This document shows, piece after piece, positions 13,750-26,862 of a stretch of DNA of 64,000 nucleotides. The stretch is from Epiperipatus broadwayi (lineage: Eukaryota; Onychophora; Udeonychophora; Euonychophora; Peripatidae), in the NCBI GenBank assembly GCA_028023455.1, contig JAQFVV010006199.1:3808646-3872645 (forward strand), written 5' to 3'. The position numbers were made by a program, and so were the translations under genes. Each line of letters begins with the position of its first letter. The stretch's first letter is position 1. A model generated the notes under the pieces. It made no database searches, was not told the DNA's origin, and worked only from the letters and a program-made list of their open reading frames with translations.

Positions 13750-16329
13750 ATATATATATATATAGTGTGCCATTACAATTTAGTCATTAGCTAAATTTAT
13801 AATAATGTGCATGTAAGAAAATGTAAAACCAAAATCATCATCATATTTTATATGACAATAAAGGAAGCTGTAAGGCATCCAAGTTTAAACCCTACAAGAT
13901 CCAGTTCTAAAAGCTTTAGACAGAAAGAGAGTGGGTCAACAATTATATTCTTTATTTGTTTGTGTGTTGATGGAAAGGTAATACACACATTTAAACTATT
14001 CATTATTAAATTTTTCTGCTAAAAAGCAAAGTTACACATATCTAGGCAAAGCTATTTAATTGTTTTATATTTCAAATATTAAACATTTTAACTTTCTTTA
14101 AAACTAACCTATGCTTGATCAATTTTAATATCTTATTCTATAGTTCTATTTTGCTTTTCTATAATTGTAATTGGGATTTAAAAGCTAAGGATTTAATTTT
14201 AAATATTACAGTTATAATTACTAAGCTAGCAATTATATTATTTAATGTCAGTTTATGAATGATTTGAAATGATAAAGTATGTGTGTACATTACATACAGA
14301 AATATACATTTATTAAATATTGAAAGAAAAAGAAGGGTTAAATTTGTCAAATTATTTTTTTTTTACAATTTTATGTTAAGGGAGAAAATCTGTTAAATCA
14401 GATATCTATTTTTGTAGCAATTTTGTTTTTGTAAATGATTGTTTGTCATTTTGGAGCTTAAGCTTGGTGGGAACTCTAATTTTGAAATTGTCTCATCTTA
14501 AGATTAAAGGAAAGAAACTCCAATTTTAGATATTACAGATATACGTGAAAAAGGAAAAGGATTAAGTCTATTTTTTTAAGACAAAAGTGTCTGAAAACCA
14601 GGTGTGTGATTTTTTGAGTTGGTCAAAAATAGCAATTCACACTATCACTCTAATTGGGTGAGTTGACTCAAAAATCGGATATAAAAGCAGTCTGGAAAAT
14701 CAGTTGAGCTATTAGATTATTGTTATTATAATATTTGTGATAGAGACTTTTTAAAAAATTATTGAAACTAAAGCAGACAAACATTTTTAATTCTGCTAGA
14801 TAACCTTTTTCTTTTAAAAATCATTTTTTTAATATCAAGTTTTGAATGTTGAAAATATAAGAATGGTGGGGAGAAAAAATATATATATGTCTCATCTTTT
14901 ACCTGACCGTTGCAGAGCCACAGATCATATAGGAAAGAAAGGATGTCTTGTCTGAAAATAATACTCTACACCTTTCAACTGACTGAGAGATAAAATGTTT
15001 TAAATAGAAAGAAGAAAGCATCCACCTGCATTCGAAGGAGATCAGAAAGATGAATTAATCTACTGATAAATCTTAATCATCGAATCCAATTAATTGTTCC
15101 AGTAACTGATTTTAAACTCAAGAAAATTTATAAATGTGAAAACAACTGCTGTATTTCATCCACTAAAAGAATCATGCTTGATGGGAAGAGAAGAAAAATT
15201 AATATAATGATTTCCAGATTGTCCACTAAAGCAAATAACCTCAATAGAATCATCATCATCAACTAATTATACACCTCAAGAAAGAGATTGTTCCAAAGTA
15301 AACGGAAATGGTAGATGCAGAAATATAGACATTATACAAGACAAGTTTGACTCATTGGAGGTTCGACACAAAACAAAGAATCGGTTATATGACTTTTTAT
15401 ATTTATTTTCTTTATGAAATCAGAGTTTTAATAAAAAATTTAGTAATAAAGTGATATATTTTATTTAAAGAACTTTTAAAGACAATTCAGATCGATTAAA
15501 ACCAAGAATTTCTTACTAATAATAACTTTGAGCTTCATAAATGATTCTGAATGTATCAAGATTATTTGTTTATTAATTTACAGTTATGAAAAATTAATGT
15601 GTAAAATAATTTTTTGTATTATTATTTTGGTTTTAAATAATATTTTGGTTTTTATGGAATAAACACACACCTACATAATAATATTTTTACATGTGTATAA
15701 TTGTGTGCGAATGTGAAGTAACAAGCAGTATTAAAATATTAAATTATTTTGTTTTAAGAAAGTATATGTTTCAGCTTAGAAAGGAGGGGGAGAAATGATT
15801 TAAAACTTGTTTCTAAAACTTGCTCTTTCCAATTTTGCTAACATTTATTTTGTCATTCTACTCACATGTTAGATTTATAAAGAATGTGTGCCAATGAGTG
15901 AATATTTTTTTTTTATGAAATACCTTTCTTGTGGATGGAACATTTTAACATATTGGTTCCCCAATTTAATACAATATACTTTTGAAATACATTTACAGGA
16001 AAGAGGGAAGAATTTAAAATTTAATGTTATGATTTTAAAACAGTCGATTATGATTATTGTTGTTATTGTTAATATAAATTTTCATGTAAATATAGAAATT
16101 TTTATGTATATGTTAGAAATGCAGTAATAAATATTAGTTTATGTTATTAAACGAGGCATATATATTTCATTAAGAGTAGTCTTTGTCAAGTGTGATCATT
16201 CATCATCAATGGTTGAATATTAGTTGTTTAAGATATGATTAAATATGCTAAGATTAACAATAATTATGAATTTCTTTATAAAAATTAGGTTTTATGTTTA
16301 GGCTTAGTCCTAAAGCTGTGGTTGAAACC
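13750..16329. other. A+T-rich non-coding DNA
   Basis: No gene recognised. A TATA-like GATATAAAAGCAG lies at 14679-14691 in a slightly G+C-richer context and a further G+C-richer patch is at 14900-15360, but no coding words were found in either. Confidence 0.5.
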
Positions 16330-16372
16330 ATTGTCATTATCGTTATCATTATCATCATCATCATCATCATCA
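16330..16372. repeat. (ATC)n microsatellite
   Basis: Runs of ATC preceded by the imperfect ATTATCGTTATC motif. Confidence 0.9.
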
Positions 16373-17374
16373 ATGTTTTAATTAATGAGCTGTTTAAATG
16401 TTTAAAGGCCATAAATAAATATTGATTTCGTAGTATTTAGTGATTTCTTAGTATTATTATAACCACCATCCCCTCATCTATTTCATGCAAGGATGAGTAA
16501 ATTGCCATCTTAAATCAATAGTAATCTGAGCTAGTAAAACTTATAAAAAAATATTGAAACACATTTGTTATGCTAAGATCTAAGAAATGATTTATGTCTA
16601 ATGAATTCCACTTCAGTTTAAAGATGTTTTATGATACCTAGGTGTTTACTTAAATATTAGTGCATACAGTGTTATGGGTCTAAAATCAAAATCATACATT
16701 TTGTAAGAAATAAAGTACCAAAAGGGATTCATGTAAAAGGGATATTAGATATAACTGTGTCTAGATTCAGATAATCTAGTGGCACCTTGATAGACCCTAT
16801 TCACTTGTTGTTCACTTAGACATGCACTTAACATCAAACCAAGAAATGAAAGTGAGTAAAATCTACAGTTGGATATACCTGAGAAGATATTTTATTGAGT
16901 TACTAGTATACTCACTCACTTGATTTCCATATACCTGAGTTATAGTAGTCATTCTTAATAATTTGTTTATAATTATTGATATTGTGATATCCTGAGAAAT
17001 ATAATTATAGAAATATGTTTAATTTATTCTTACTCATCTTTTTAATATTTTTGACCCTATGGCTATATAGCTACTAGTCAGGATTATGTTTCATTTAATC
17101 CAATGACCCTTAATATGATTGATAACTCAGTCTGATTTTTTTGTTTAATAGCCACTACTCAGGTTAAATAGCTTATGTTTATGCTAATATAGGTTTAAAT
17201 AAATTCTGATCAGTTTCATTAAGTTTATTTACAATTTGTTTGAATTAATATTTTTAAAGACTACCCATTGAACACATTTATTTGTTTAATAGCTTATGCT
17301 CAGCAAGTTGCATATACAATTCTTTGCTCTTTGATATAAAATAAAAGCTACAAATTTCTTTTCGTTTATTAAGC
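16373..17374. other. Non-coding DNA
   Basis: I see no gene or delimited repeat. Confidence 0.55.
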
Positions 17375-17640
17375 CAAATATTTATATTTGGATCGTTTCT
17401 TTTGATTACTTTATTTATGTTACAATGGCCCCTTAATTATTTAATACATTTGGATCGTTTGATCATCTTTATTAAGTTACAATGAATACTTGAATATTTG
17501 ACATTTTAATAATATTTGGATTTTTGACAATCCAATGATATTTTAATATACAATTGAATTTCTCTTTAAATTTAGTTACAAATAAAATTTAAGCTACATA
17601 TCTTTTGAGTCTCTTTAATATGTTACAATATATATGAAAA
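17375..17640. repeat. Degenerate short tandem repeat
   Basis: The words ATTTGGATCGTTT and GTTACAATG recur at roughly 60-90-base spacing (near 17385, 17448 and a weaker copy near 17513, with GTTACAA words between and after). Units are diverged, so the boundaries are approximate. Confidence 0.45.
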
Positions 17641-19394
17641 AATTTCAAATACTCCAAACTATTAGCTTTAATATCTCTACAATATAAAACCTCTTTATCC
17701 CACACTTATACTCAATTAACTTCTTTTATATAAAATTTTATTTTATATTTTAACTTATTTTATGTTTTAATTTATATTTTAAATATTTATTCACATAAAC
17801 TGAAAGGTAAAAAAATAAAATTTTGTCAGCTTTCACAATATTCTTGACATTATGTGATCAAAATACATTTGTGTGATGTTAGAAATATTCATAAACTATT
17901 TCTAAATATGAGTGTCGTATACTTTTATTTTGGTTGCACAATATCAAAAATACTGTGAAAGCTAATTGTTTTTGTTTTTAGTATATTTTGTTTTACTTTT
18001 TAATGCATTTATATAAATAAAAGCATTGCTTTAATTTTTTTATCTGAATCTTATTTCAGTGAATCATAATTTTATTTTCTACTCTTATTAAAAGCCAATG
18101 TATTTAATTTAATTTACTCACTTTTATTTCTAATAATAATTCAATCATTTTCATATTTAAAATTATAAATCTGCTTTGTTTTTATAAATGCATATTCTTA
18201 ATGTTTTTATTTCATTCCCCATTGTGATTGTTTTACTTTTTGTACACTATCTTCATAAAAAATGTTAAAGAAAATTAGATAATATCACTGTATCTTCAAT
18301 AACAGCGCTTTATTATTAGACAAGCAACATAAATCTGTTCTTGAAATGAGTCAATAAACCTTGCAGCCCCATAGGACAAGAATAATATTTAAATCAGTAC
18401 ATGTTCTGTGAACAACTATTTTAAACTATTCCAATCTATTATCTTATACAAAGCATATGCATCTCATACATTTCTAATAGAAGTTGTATTGTTGACAATC
18501 ATTTTGACTAAAAAATTATGCAACAGTTTAAAAATATGTTTACTACTTTTTCAACTTTTTTTAAACATAACTGAATAATTTCACTGAATATTAAGTTTCT
18601 TTTATAATTGCTGAAGTCATGAATTTCCAAATTAACAAGCTAAATGAGTCCATATATTTTGACTTTTCATATATGAGAAATATTCAGTTGACCTGTAAAA
18701 TGAAACATTTAAATTTGCTTTATTTATGTAAAAAAATGTTTATTCTGAAATAGAAAAAAATATCAAACATTTTTACGATTTATGATTATTTGTGTTAAAA
18801 ATATTTATATTAAATTTTTACAAGAATATTGTTTGAAAAAGTTGATTTTTTTAAAAAAATTACATTTTAATCTATTTATTTTGCATATACACCTGGGTCT
18901 CGTTTTATGCAGATTTATTTAATGCGATTTTGAAGTTATGTGATTCATGTTTCTTTTTAATATTTTTGTATGTGGTTTTCTTGTATGCAATAAAAATTAT
19001 TAGATCAGAAGTTGAGCTTCGATAATATACTATTATTTTAAATATTATAAATTTCGCACACTCACACATCATATTTAAAGTAGTAGCACATTATCAGAGT
19101 TCGACTTCCATCTAATAATTTCAATATTTTCAGTGCTTTATAATAATACTGTAATAGATTTTATGCAATAAAGAAATTCATAATTCGCTTAAAATCAGAA
19201 TTTCCCCATTTTATATACACACATTAAATTTTATAAGACTATAATGTAAATCTGTTCAAACAATTTAGATGAAAAATACTATGTATGTTTTTGCTTTTGC
19301 ATTTTAAATCATGTTCTATTTTTGCTTTTTATAAAAAGAGTACGTAATCAATTAATCATTAGTGTCAGTAAGTTTATTTTTAAAAGGTGAATAA
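17641..19394. other. A+T-rich non-coding DNA
   Basis: I see no gene or delimited repeat. Confidence 0.55.
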
Positions 19395-19602
19395 CAGTGG
19401 TGGGCACAATTAAATTTCACAATTAAAATCTGATTTTTAATTATAATTAACAATTTAAAAATTATGTAATGTGATCTGAAATTAAGATGATGTGAAACGA
19501 TAAAATTTGATTTTTAAATAGAATTGAAAATTAAAAAATTAAAGACAAAAATAAGAATTTAATTTTTAATTGTTAGTTTTAATTAAATTTTGCCCAATAA
19601 TG
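19395..19602. mobile_element. Small hAT-like MITE
   Basis: The unit begins CAGTGGTGGGCACAATTAAA and ends TTTTGCCCAATAATG. The ends are imperfect inverted repeats built on TGGGCA...TGCCCA, a typical hAT-type terminus. The interior is pure A/T with no coding capacity, as expected of a non-autonomous element of about 208 bp. The 8-base flanks GTGAATAA and GTGAGTCT share only their first four bases, so a target duplication is at best degraded. Confidence 0.5.
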
Positions 19603-21864
19603 GTGAGTCTGGGTCTTTTTATTATCGTAAGTCTAAGTTCTTATTTTTATTTTAAACTTTTAGTTTACTCTAATGGAGAGAAAAAAACACCCAAGAAAAT
19701 GAATTTCTTTGTAAGCAAAAATTTCAATTTTAGATCACTTAGTGAAATGGGAAGGATCAACAGCAATTGGAAAATGTTTTAGTTGTATTTCCTCTTGACT
19801 TTGTTTAAGGAGAAGCTACAGTACCTCACATCACATCATAATGAAACTGATGTTTCAAATAGTGATAATGATTAAAATACCGTACATGTATGAAAAAAAA
19901 TGTAAATTACGCATAATAATATATTGTTTTGAATAAAATTAAATACTGTAGTTAATAAAAAAAGTAAAAAAAGTTTGTCTTGTATCAATTTTTTTAAAAT
20001 TTAAAATTGTGTATTAGTCATATTTTCTTTTCTTATTTTTTTAATGCAAATTTTAAAGAAATTTTACATTGTTGCTTTGCTTTTATGTGATTTTTGGAAA
20101 ATTACAGTATGTATCCCCCATTTTTCAAGGTAAGTTAAGTCTATTTTTGTGCAATTTCTTTTGTGCGTGTTTTCTGAGGAATCTATCTAGCACATAAAAT
20201 GATACCCAGGTGTATAAAAATAATATTCATAATCTAATCTTTATTTCTGGTGAAATATTTGTTTTCATTATAGAAACCATTTGTCTGATGTCTTTGTCAT
20301 TCATAATGATTTTAATGATATACTTCATATATTTTCATATTTGTGTCAAATATCTGACATATCCTCTATAGGTAACATTTATCTTGCAAATTGTCTTGGT
20401 ATAAATATATACTTTTAATTATCATCACCCCTAACAAATTGGGCAACCCAAAAATGTGTAATGGTATAAATATAAATTGATCAACCATTTCTAGGAAATC
20501 TGTAATGGAAAAAATTGAAAAATGTCATAATTAATTTATCAAATAGCCCATTGTGTTTGATTTCTAATTTTGTAATAATGTAAAATAGCTATATACTTCA
20601 ATTAATAATTTTATTATACTTTAATTGATATACCAAATAGTATGGCATGGATATTAATAAATTAATATTTAAAAAATATAAATAATAAAAATACAAATAA
20701 CGTTTGACAGACACATTTATTCATTAAAAATAAATAAATATAGGAATTTAGTCAGTTAATATTTATTGAGATATTAGTTTAACTTTTGTAATCAATACAA
20801 ATAAGAAAAACTACTAAAATATGGTAATAAATTATTAACATATATAAATATTTATTCATAGTATGACTAGCTAAATATTATTATGTAGAGATTCTCTAAA
20901 TTGATACCAAAGTATAATGTGATTAATAAACTAGGAATAATTAGCAGATTCAACTTTAATTAATAAAATAAAATTTATTAACATATATATAAATAATAAT
21001 ATATAAATTGTTGAATGAATAAAATATGTTGATTAGAATTTTGGATTATAATGTAATTATAAATAATATAAAGGTATGTGTTGTCAAAATTACTAATTTA
21101 TATATCTATGAAATGATACAAAAAAATGATACACTAATAAACCAGAAAGAAAATATTTATTTGTATAAGCAATAATAAATAAAACTTTAAAATATATTTA
21201 AAAAATAACTAAGTTTGTATTAGTTTGTTTCTTACTATTTCTACAGTCATAAATTGAAGATGACCAATTTAATTACAAACTTATATTTCACAACTATACA
21301 TGAATAATATATTGTCATAAATATAACTGATTTGTACCTATCCAAAATATTCTTTTACACATTTCTATAAAAACAATGAAACAAACACAACTTACTTTAA
21401 AATGATATATAAAAATTAAGTTTAATATTAATAAAGATAGTTAAAATTTTATTTTTAAAATTATCTAATTTTTTTTTTGATTAACTTATTTATGCAATAC
21501 AAACACACATATTTTACTTTAAACAAATATATAAATTAATAACCATATATAATAAAACATATGACCTGGTATTTTTTTCCACAGCACATTGAATATCTAT
21601 TTTATAGATTATTTAGTTAAAACACTTTCATTAATATAAACAAAATAAAACAAAATACTACATGAAATTATAATTCACAAGTCCTGGTATTTCTTAGTAA
21701 TCCTGGTGCAAGACAAAATTCTTTAAACAAATATATCTGAAGTTTATCTAAATTCTAAAAACATTGTTCACAAATAAAAATGTACCCAATTAATGAAATA
21801 AGCATTTTAAAATAATATATTCCAGGAGCCAATTCTTATAATATTAATATTTCTGTTTTTATAT
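19603..21864. other. Very A+T-rich non-coding DNA
   Basis: No gene. Long runs of TAAATA/ATAATA words, and no supported reading frames. Confidence 0.55.
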
Positions 21865-23660
21865 GATTGCAAGGAAATCTAGTCATATATCACATGACTT
21901 AATTTAATAAGCTTATACTACAAATGTTATATAATGAATATGCTGATAGCTTCTAACAAGCTTTTCTGAATATCTATATCCTCAGATTGGTTTCTAGCTC
22001 TGGCTGTCATCAGTGAGGCACTAGGACATTCAGGTAATAGATTTAAAAATACCAAATCAAGCCCCAATATTTATCTAATAATTACCTATTAAGTAAAAAA
22101 TTTGAAATTTTCGGACTTCCATATTTCTTCAAATCCAGCTATTCATATGGGACTGAACCAAGCTCAGATGCACCATACATTAATAGCCTTAGCAATAAAA
22201 AATTACCAAAACCTCAAGAGTGAAACAATAATTGCAAAGAAATCAAGTCATATCTCATGAGACTTAATTTAATAAGTTTGTACTGCACATGTTATATAAT
22301 GAGCATGCTAATAGCTCTTAATAAGCTTTTTTGTATATCACTATCCTCAAACCAGTTTTTAGTTCTGGCTGTCATCAGTGAGGCACTAGGTCATAGATTT
22401 AAAAATACCAAATCAAGTCCCAGCATTTATCTAATAGTTATTTATTAAGTAGAAAATCTGAAAATTTCAGACATCTATATATCTTCAAATACAGCTGCCT
22501 AACTTAAATAGCAATATGAGACTGAAGTAAGTTTAGATACACCATGTATTAATAGCTTTGGCAATATAAAATTGCCAAAGCCTCAAGAGCAAAACAATAA
22601 TTGCAAGGAAATCAAACCATATTTTATGTGACTTAATTTAATAAGTTTGTACTACAAATGTTATATAATGAGCATGCTAATAGCTCTTACCAAGCTTTTC
22701 TGAATACCCCTATCCTCAATCTGGTTTCTAGCTCTGGCTGTCATTAGTGAGGTGCTAGGGCTTATGACAGCCAAAGCTAGAAACTGGTCTGAAGATAGGA
22801 ATATTCAGAAAAGCCTGTTAAGAGCTATTAGCATGCTCATTATATAACATTTGTTGTATAAGCTTATTAAATTAAAACACTAAACACCACATGATCACCA
22901 TGTGATGTTTAGTGGCTTAATATCAATCCTGCTTAATAGGATAGTGGTGGCTATGGTTATTAAATAACAAAAGACACCAAAATATATGGATACTGAACTG
23001 AGTTTAGACCTATATGACTATATAAGCTAATGAGTTGGATTGAAAATACTATTGTGTGTTCAACTTCATTCTCATAGTTTTGTAGCTTAATAGAGATAAA
23101 AGGTGGCTATTGAAAGGTTGCATTAGATCCTAAGATCTAGTTGTAGTGCTCTCAGATCCAAGGCTCCTCACTGATGAAAGCCACAAGCTAGAAACTAGTC
23201 TGGAGATATTGGATGAGTAGGCACTAGATAGGGATTTTATGCACAAGCCTTCTGGCATCCATTGATTACTCTGGCTTGCACTGAGTGGCACTACTATATG
23301 GAGAATTTTGCCTGTTTTTAATTAAGTCACATGGTGTATGACTTGATTTCCTTGCAATTATTGTTTTGCTCTTAAGGCTTTGGTGATTTTATATTACTAA
23401 AACTATGAATATATGGTGTATCTGAATTTAGTTCAGTCCCATATGACTATTTAAATTAGATAGCTGGATTTAAAAACATGGATGTCTGAAAATTTTCAGA
23501 TTTTCTATTTCATAGATAACTTAACCTGGTATTTTTAAATCTAATACCTAAATGTCCTAGCACCTCACTGATGACAGCCAGAATTAGAAACCAGTCTGAG
23601 GATAGGGATATTCGGAAAAGCTTGTTAAGAGCTATTAGCATGCTCATTATATAATATATT
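21865..23660. repeat. Array of direct and inverted copies of a repeat of about 370 bp
   Basis: Three head-to-tail units begin near 21865, 22231 and 22599. Each has TTGCAAGGAAATC-like words, then ATTTAATAAG, GAGCATGCTAATAGCT-like words, and the marker GCTCTGGCTGTCAT followed by GTGAGG. From about 22762 the orientation flips: a partial inverted unit (22762-22880, starting with the complement of the same GGCTGTCAT marker) is followed by a diverged piece near 23160 and by an almost full inverted unit (about 23325-23655). At 22885-22912 an imperfect hairpin (AAACACCACATG/CATGTGATGTTT) sits between inverted pieces. The layout fits foldback-type transposons or a MITE family that inserted repeatedly into itself. 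There is no coding capacity. Confidence 0.75.
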
Positions 23661-25583
23661 TTTATTTGAAAATCAACACTATTGTATCATTTTTTGATTA
23701 ATTAAATTCTTTAATAATCCACTTTATATCCTATTTTTTTATTTACAGTAAACATATATATATATTATAACATGGAGAGCATTCCACATTTCTTCAAACA
23801 TTAATATCATATACTTAGAAAAAATTGTATTCTAAAATGGTTTCCAAATAAATCTCTCAAAAGTCAATGTCTTTTGGAGTAAATGGTTTTTTTATTATTT
23901 ATCCATCCATTATTATACCGCAAATTAACTATCAATTTTTATATAAAAAGCAATTTGAATTTTTGCGTACTAAAGAGTCAGAACAAGAGAGAGAGTTTGA
24001 TCTCAAAACATGAACTTTTTGTACCTCTTTGCAAATGATAAAACATTGAGGTCATTATCTTGGATATTGTTTCCATAGGTTTACTCATTTCTATAGTCTT
24101 TGTTATGATGCGTCAAAATACAGCAGCCATTTCATGAACTAAAAATGTCTTAACTTTTAAATAAACAGTTTGCAAAATAATAATAAAAATAATACAATCA
24201 ATTTGCAACGTAAAATACAGCTTTTAAAATCATAATTTGAATAAAAGACATATATTTTAAACTATCTATTGAAATAATTTTAAATAAAAAATAATACTTT
24301 TGTTAAATATATGTAATTTAAAATTGTTTTAATTTTATAAACAAAAACACAATGTAAACTTGCATACACACATGAAATAATAATTTACTATCTGTTTATT
24401 TATGTTTATGTATTACTTGTTAAATGTATGCAGTAAAGGAAAGTATTAATAAATGAATCATCACTACATACTTTAATCTATCCAATCTTTTTAATAATAA
24501 AATATTAATTTTATTACAATATACAATTTAATACATTATCTGTTAAGCAAAGAAAAATTAAAAAATCGGGATGATCTTATCATTTTATGTTATGCTGTAT
24601 TATTAATAACAATTTACCAATCATGAGAATCGTTTGACCTTTCAAATAATTGAAAAATAGATAAACAAAAACTTCTCTTTCTAAAGAATATAATAATTGT
24701 AGGTTTGAATCTAAACTAAGGTGGTACAATACATACTTATTAAGTACACTAAAAACAGATGTATATTGACAATAATTTTTTTCTGTTTTTCACATAACCA
24801 AAATTGTTTTTATACTTTTATTCTCTATAGTCTTGATTTTTACTGGTGATGTTCATATTATAAACAAAAGAATAGTAATATTGGTGATTAAGCCAATGGA
24901 TTCATTCCATTTAAAGTGATCGTGTAACACCTTCATGCTCTTATTTCCACACACCTAAGATTTTCCCATACATAAATGTTTGGATCAAAAGAATGGGTGG
25001 ACTCATTCCATTCTTTCTAAAATACAATATCTCTTATCTGGGAAAAATTGAGTATTCATTTATAATTTATCTTTAAAGCGCATGTGCATTGGCTTAATCG
25101 CTAATATTACTATTACATAAAAAACATAGCACTATATAAAACAATATCTCATCAAACAAAAGACTAATAAATGCACTTTGTATTTTGTTGTTAGGCTACT
25201 AATGATTCCATAGGAAGAATAGTAGAATGATTTTTATGCATGACAATTAATTGTAAAAACCAATAAGCAGTGTCTCGTGAAGAGAATCTTTTGATGTCTT
25301 GTAGCACAAGATGTTGGTTTATCAGAGATTAAATACTGCTTACAATGCAGATAATCATTTATGCATTTTCTCTATGTTTTTTACCTTGTTTTAAATTGCT
25401 TTAATTAGTATGGAGTATATTCATCATAAGTCTCTCATACCATAAGTCATCTCTATCTATTAACTGTGACAATGTAATGCGTGTTTGTGCAATCACATTT
25501 TTACTCCTTAATTACTTATAGAGCAACTACTAACTTCAATTTTTTAGCATAGATATATATATACAAAAGCCACAACTAAATGA
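23661..25583. other. A+T-rich non-coding DNA
   Basis: I see no gene or delimited repeat. Confidence 0.55.
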
Positions 25584-25778
25584 GAGGGCAGCTCAGTATT
25601 TGCTGATCATCAGCAGGAGCAAAGCCATAGATTTGAGCTGTCTAAAGCTGACATCGTGTGCACAGAGAGGAACGATGTTAAGAGGAAGATTAAGGAGGCA
25701 TGTTACATCACCAGCGATGCCATGTCAATCAATAGAAAAGACATGTGCTTCGCGATCTCGAAAAGGTGGATGTTATAA
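25584..25778 (+). pseudogene. Probable Penelope-like retroelement C-terminal fragment
   Basis: In one plus-strand frame, 64 codons follow a TGA and end in TAA (25776-25778). The segment is G+C- and CpG-richer than its surroundings and reads with the words FADHQQEQSHRFELSKADIV, then CTERNDVKRKIKEACYI, then MSINRKDM and ISKRW at the end. The layout (A.H....H.F......I..E.....R.IKEA.YI......N...) is what follows the GIY-YIG nuclease core in Penelope-like reverse transcriptases and related endonuclease domains, where the GH/SH and KEA.YI words are typical. This is recognition by eye. No RT lies upstream in frame, so the copy is strongly 5'-truncated. An overlapping frame of 65 codons with a Cys/Arg-rich translation is taken as a shadow. 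Confidence 0.5.
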
Positions 25779-26544
25779 TTTGCATGCATTTGCATAGAAT
25801 CAACAGCATGTAAAAAGGACTATGATTATGGAGCTGTAGGTGCTCCGAAAGCACTAAGTCCATAAATAGAGGCTCACTAATAACAAACTTATAGCTTCAC
25901 CTTAGCTATTAATCTTAGCTTAACAGTAATAATAATAATAAAAATAATGGTAATGATGATGATGATAATGATAATGGTAATAATAATGATGATGATGTTA
26001 ATTGAATGGCTTTATTGCTCAAGAGTTTATAAGAAATTTGACCAAAACTGAAATCTATCTGAAAATCTTACCAAGATCTGACACTCTTCCATGGCATTAA
26101 ACAATGTAGAGCAATGTAAAAATTGTAATGAGACATTTTGAAAATAAATTTAGAACAAAAATTTCAATTCAGTAAAAAACAGCTCTATTTAGACATCTAA
26201 AATTTTTTTTATACAATCACTTAGATAACTAAGCCTGAAATACTATTTATTATTGTAAAATCAGTAATGGTATTAACGGTAAAAGAATTAGTAATGGTAC
26301 TAATAAAATCAGGTATTTTGATTATATATATTTTTAAATACAGGTACATCACAAATTTTACTTTAAAAACTGAACAACAAATAGTATTTGCAGGTAAAGT
26401 CAAAATTTAAGACTCATACAGCTGCTTTTAGGGAAACTCACTTTTCAGAGAAAACAAAATTAATTGAAGAGATAGATATTTACAGTTTTTCTTTAGAAAA
26501 ATGGTTCATGGAGAAAAAAAAGATTGCATTGGGTTTAATTTGCT
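25779..26544. other. Non-coding DNA with trinucleotide repeats
   Basis: Imperfect AAT/GAT repeats occupy about 25928-26000; nothing else is recognised. Confidence 0.7.
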
Positions 26545-26862
26545 ATGAAGTTTAATTTGATATTTTTTGTTCTTGGAATTCCTAAACATATTAGTGAAAA
26601 ACTAATTTTATTCAAGCTTGATTTGCACAATAGTGTTTCTATCTGTTTTAACAATGTTTATGCTCCATCATTAGATTCAGAGAGTTCTGAAGAAGAAAGC
26701 ATTTATTTTTTGTTGGACACTATTATTAAATTAATATTATTAAAACATCAAATTTTCTTCAAAGTATTAAACTTTGTCCCAAAACTATTGAAAAGAATAA
26801 TATTGTTACTACAGATGCAAATTGTCTATGATAAATTAATCACTTTACAGCACATAGTTTAA
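26545..26862 (+). pseudogene. Possible LINE endonuclease fragment
   Basis: A 105-codon frame contains ISEKL followed about 23 residues later by NNVYAPSLDSESSEEES. NVYAP is a hallmark of the apurinic-like endonuclease of non-LTR retrotransposons, where an acidic and Ser-rich run commonly follows. The rest is low-complexity Ile/Leu, and no catalytic GDFN box is seen. A chance frame in A+T-rich DNA is the main alternative. Confidence 0.3.

Noticed and set aside
14679-14691. TATA-like sequence GATATAAAAGCAG as a promoter
   Set aside because: Such words are expected often in DNA this rich in A+T, and no gene follows.
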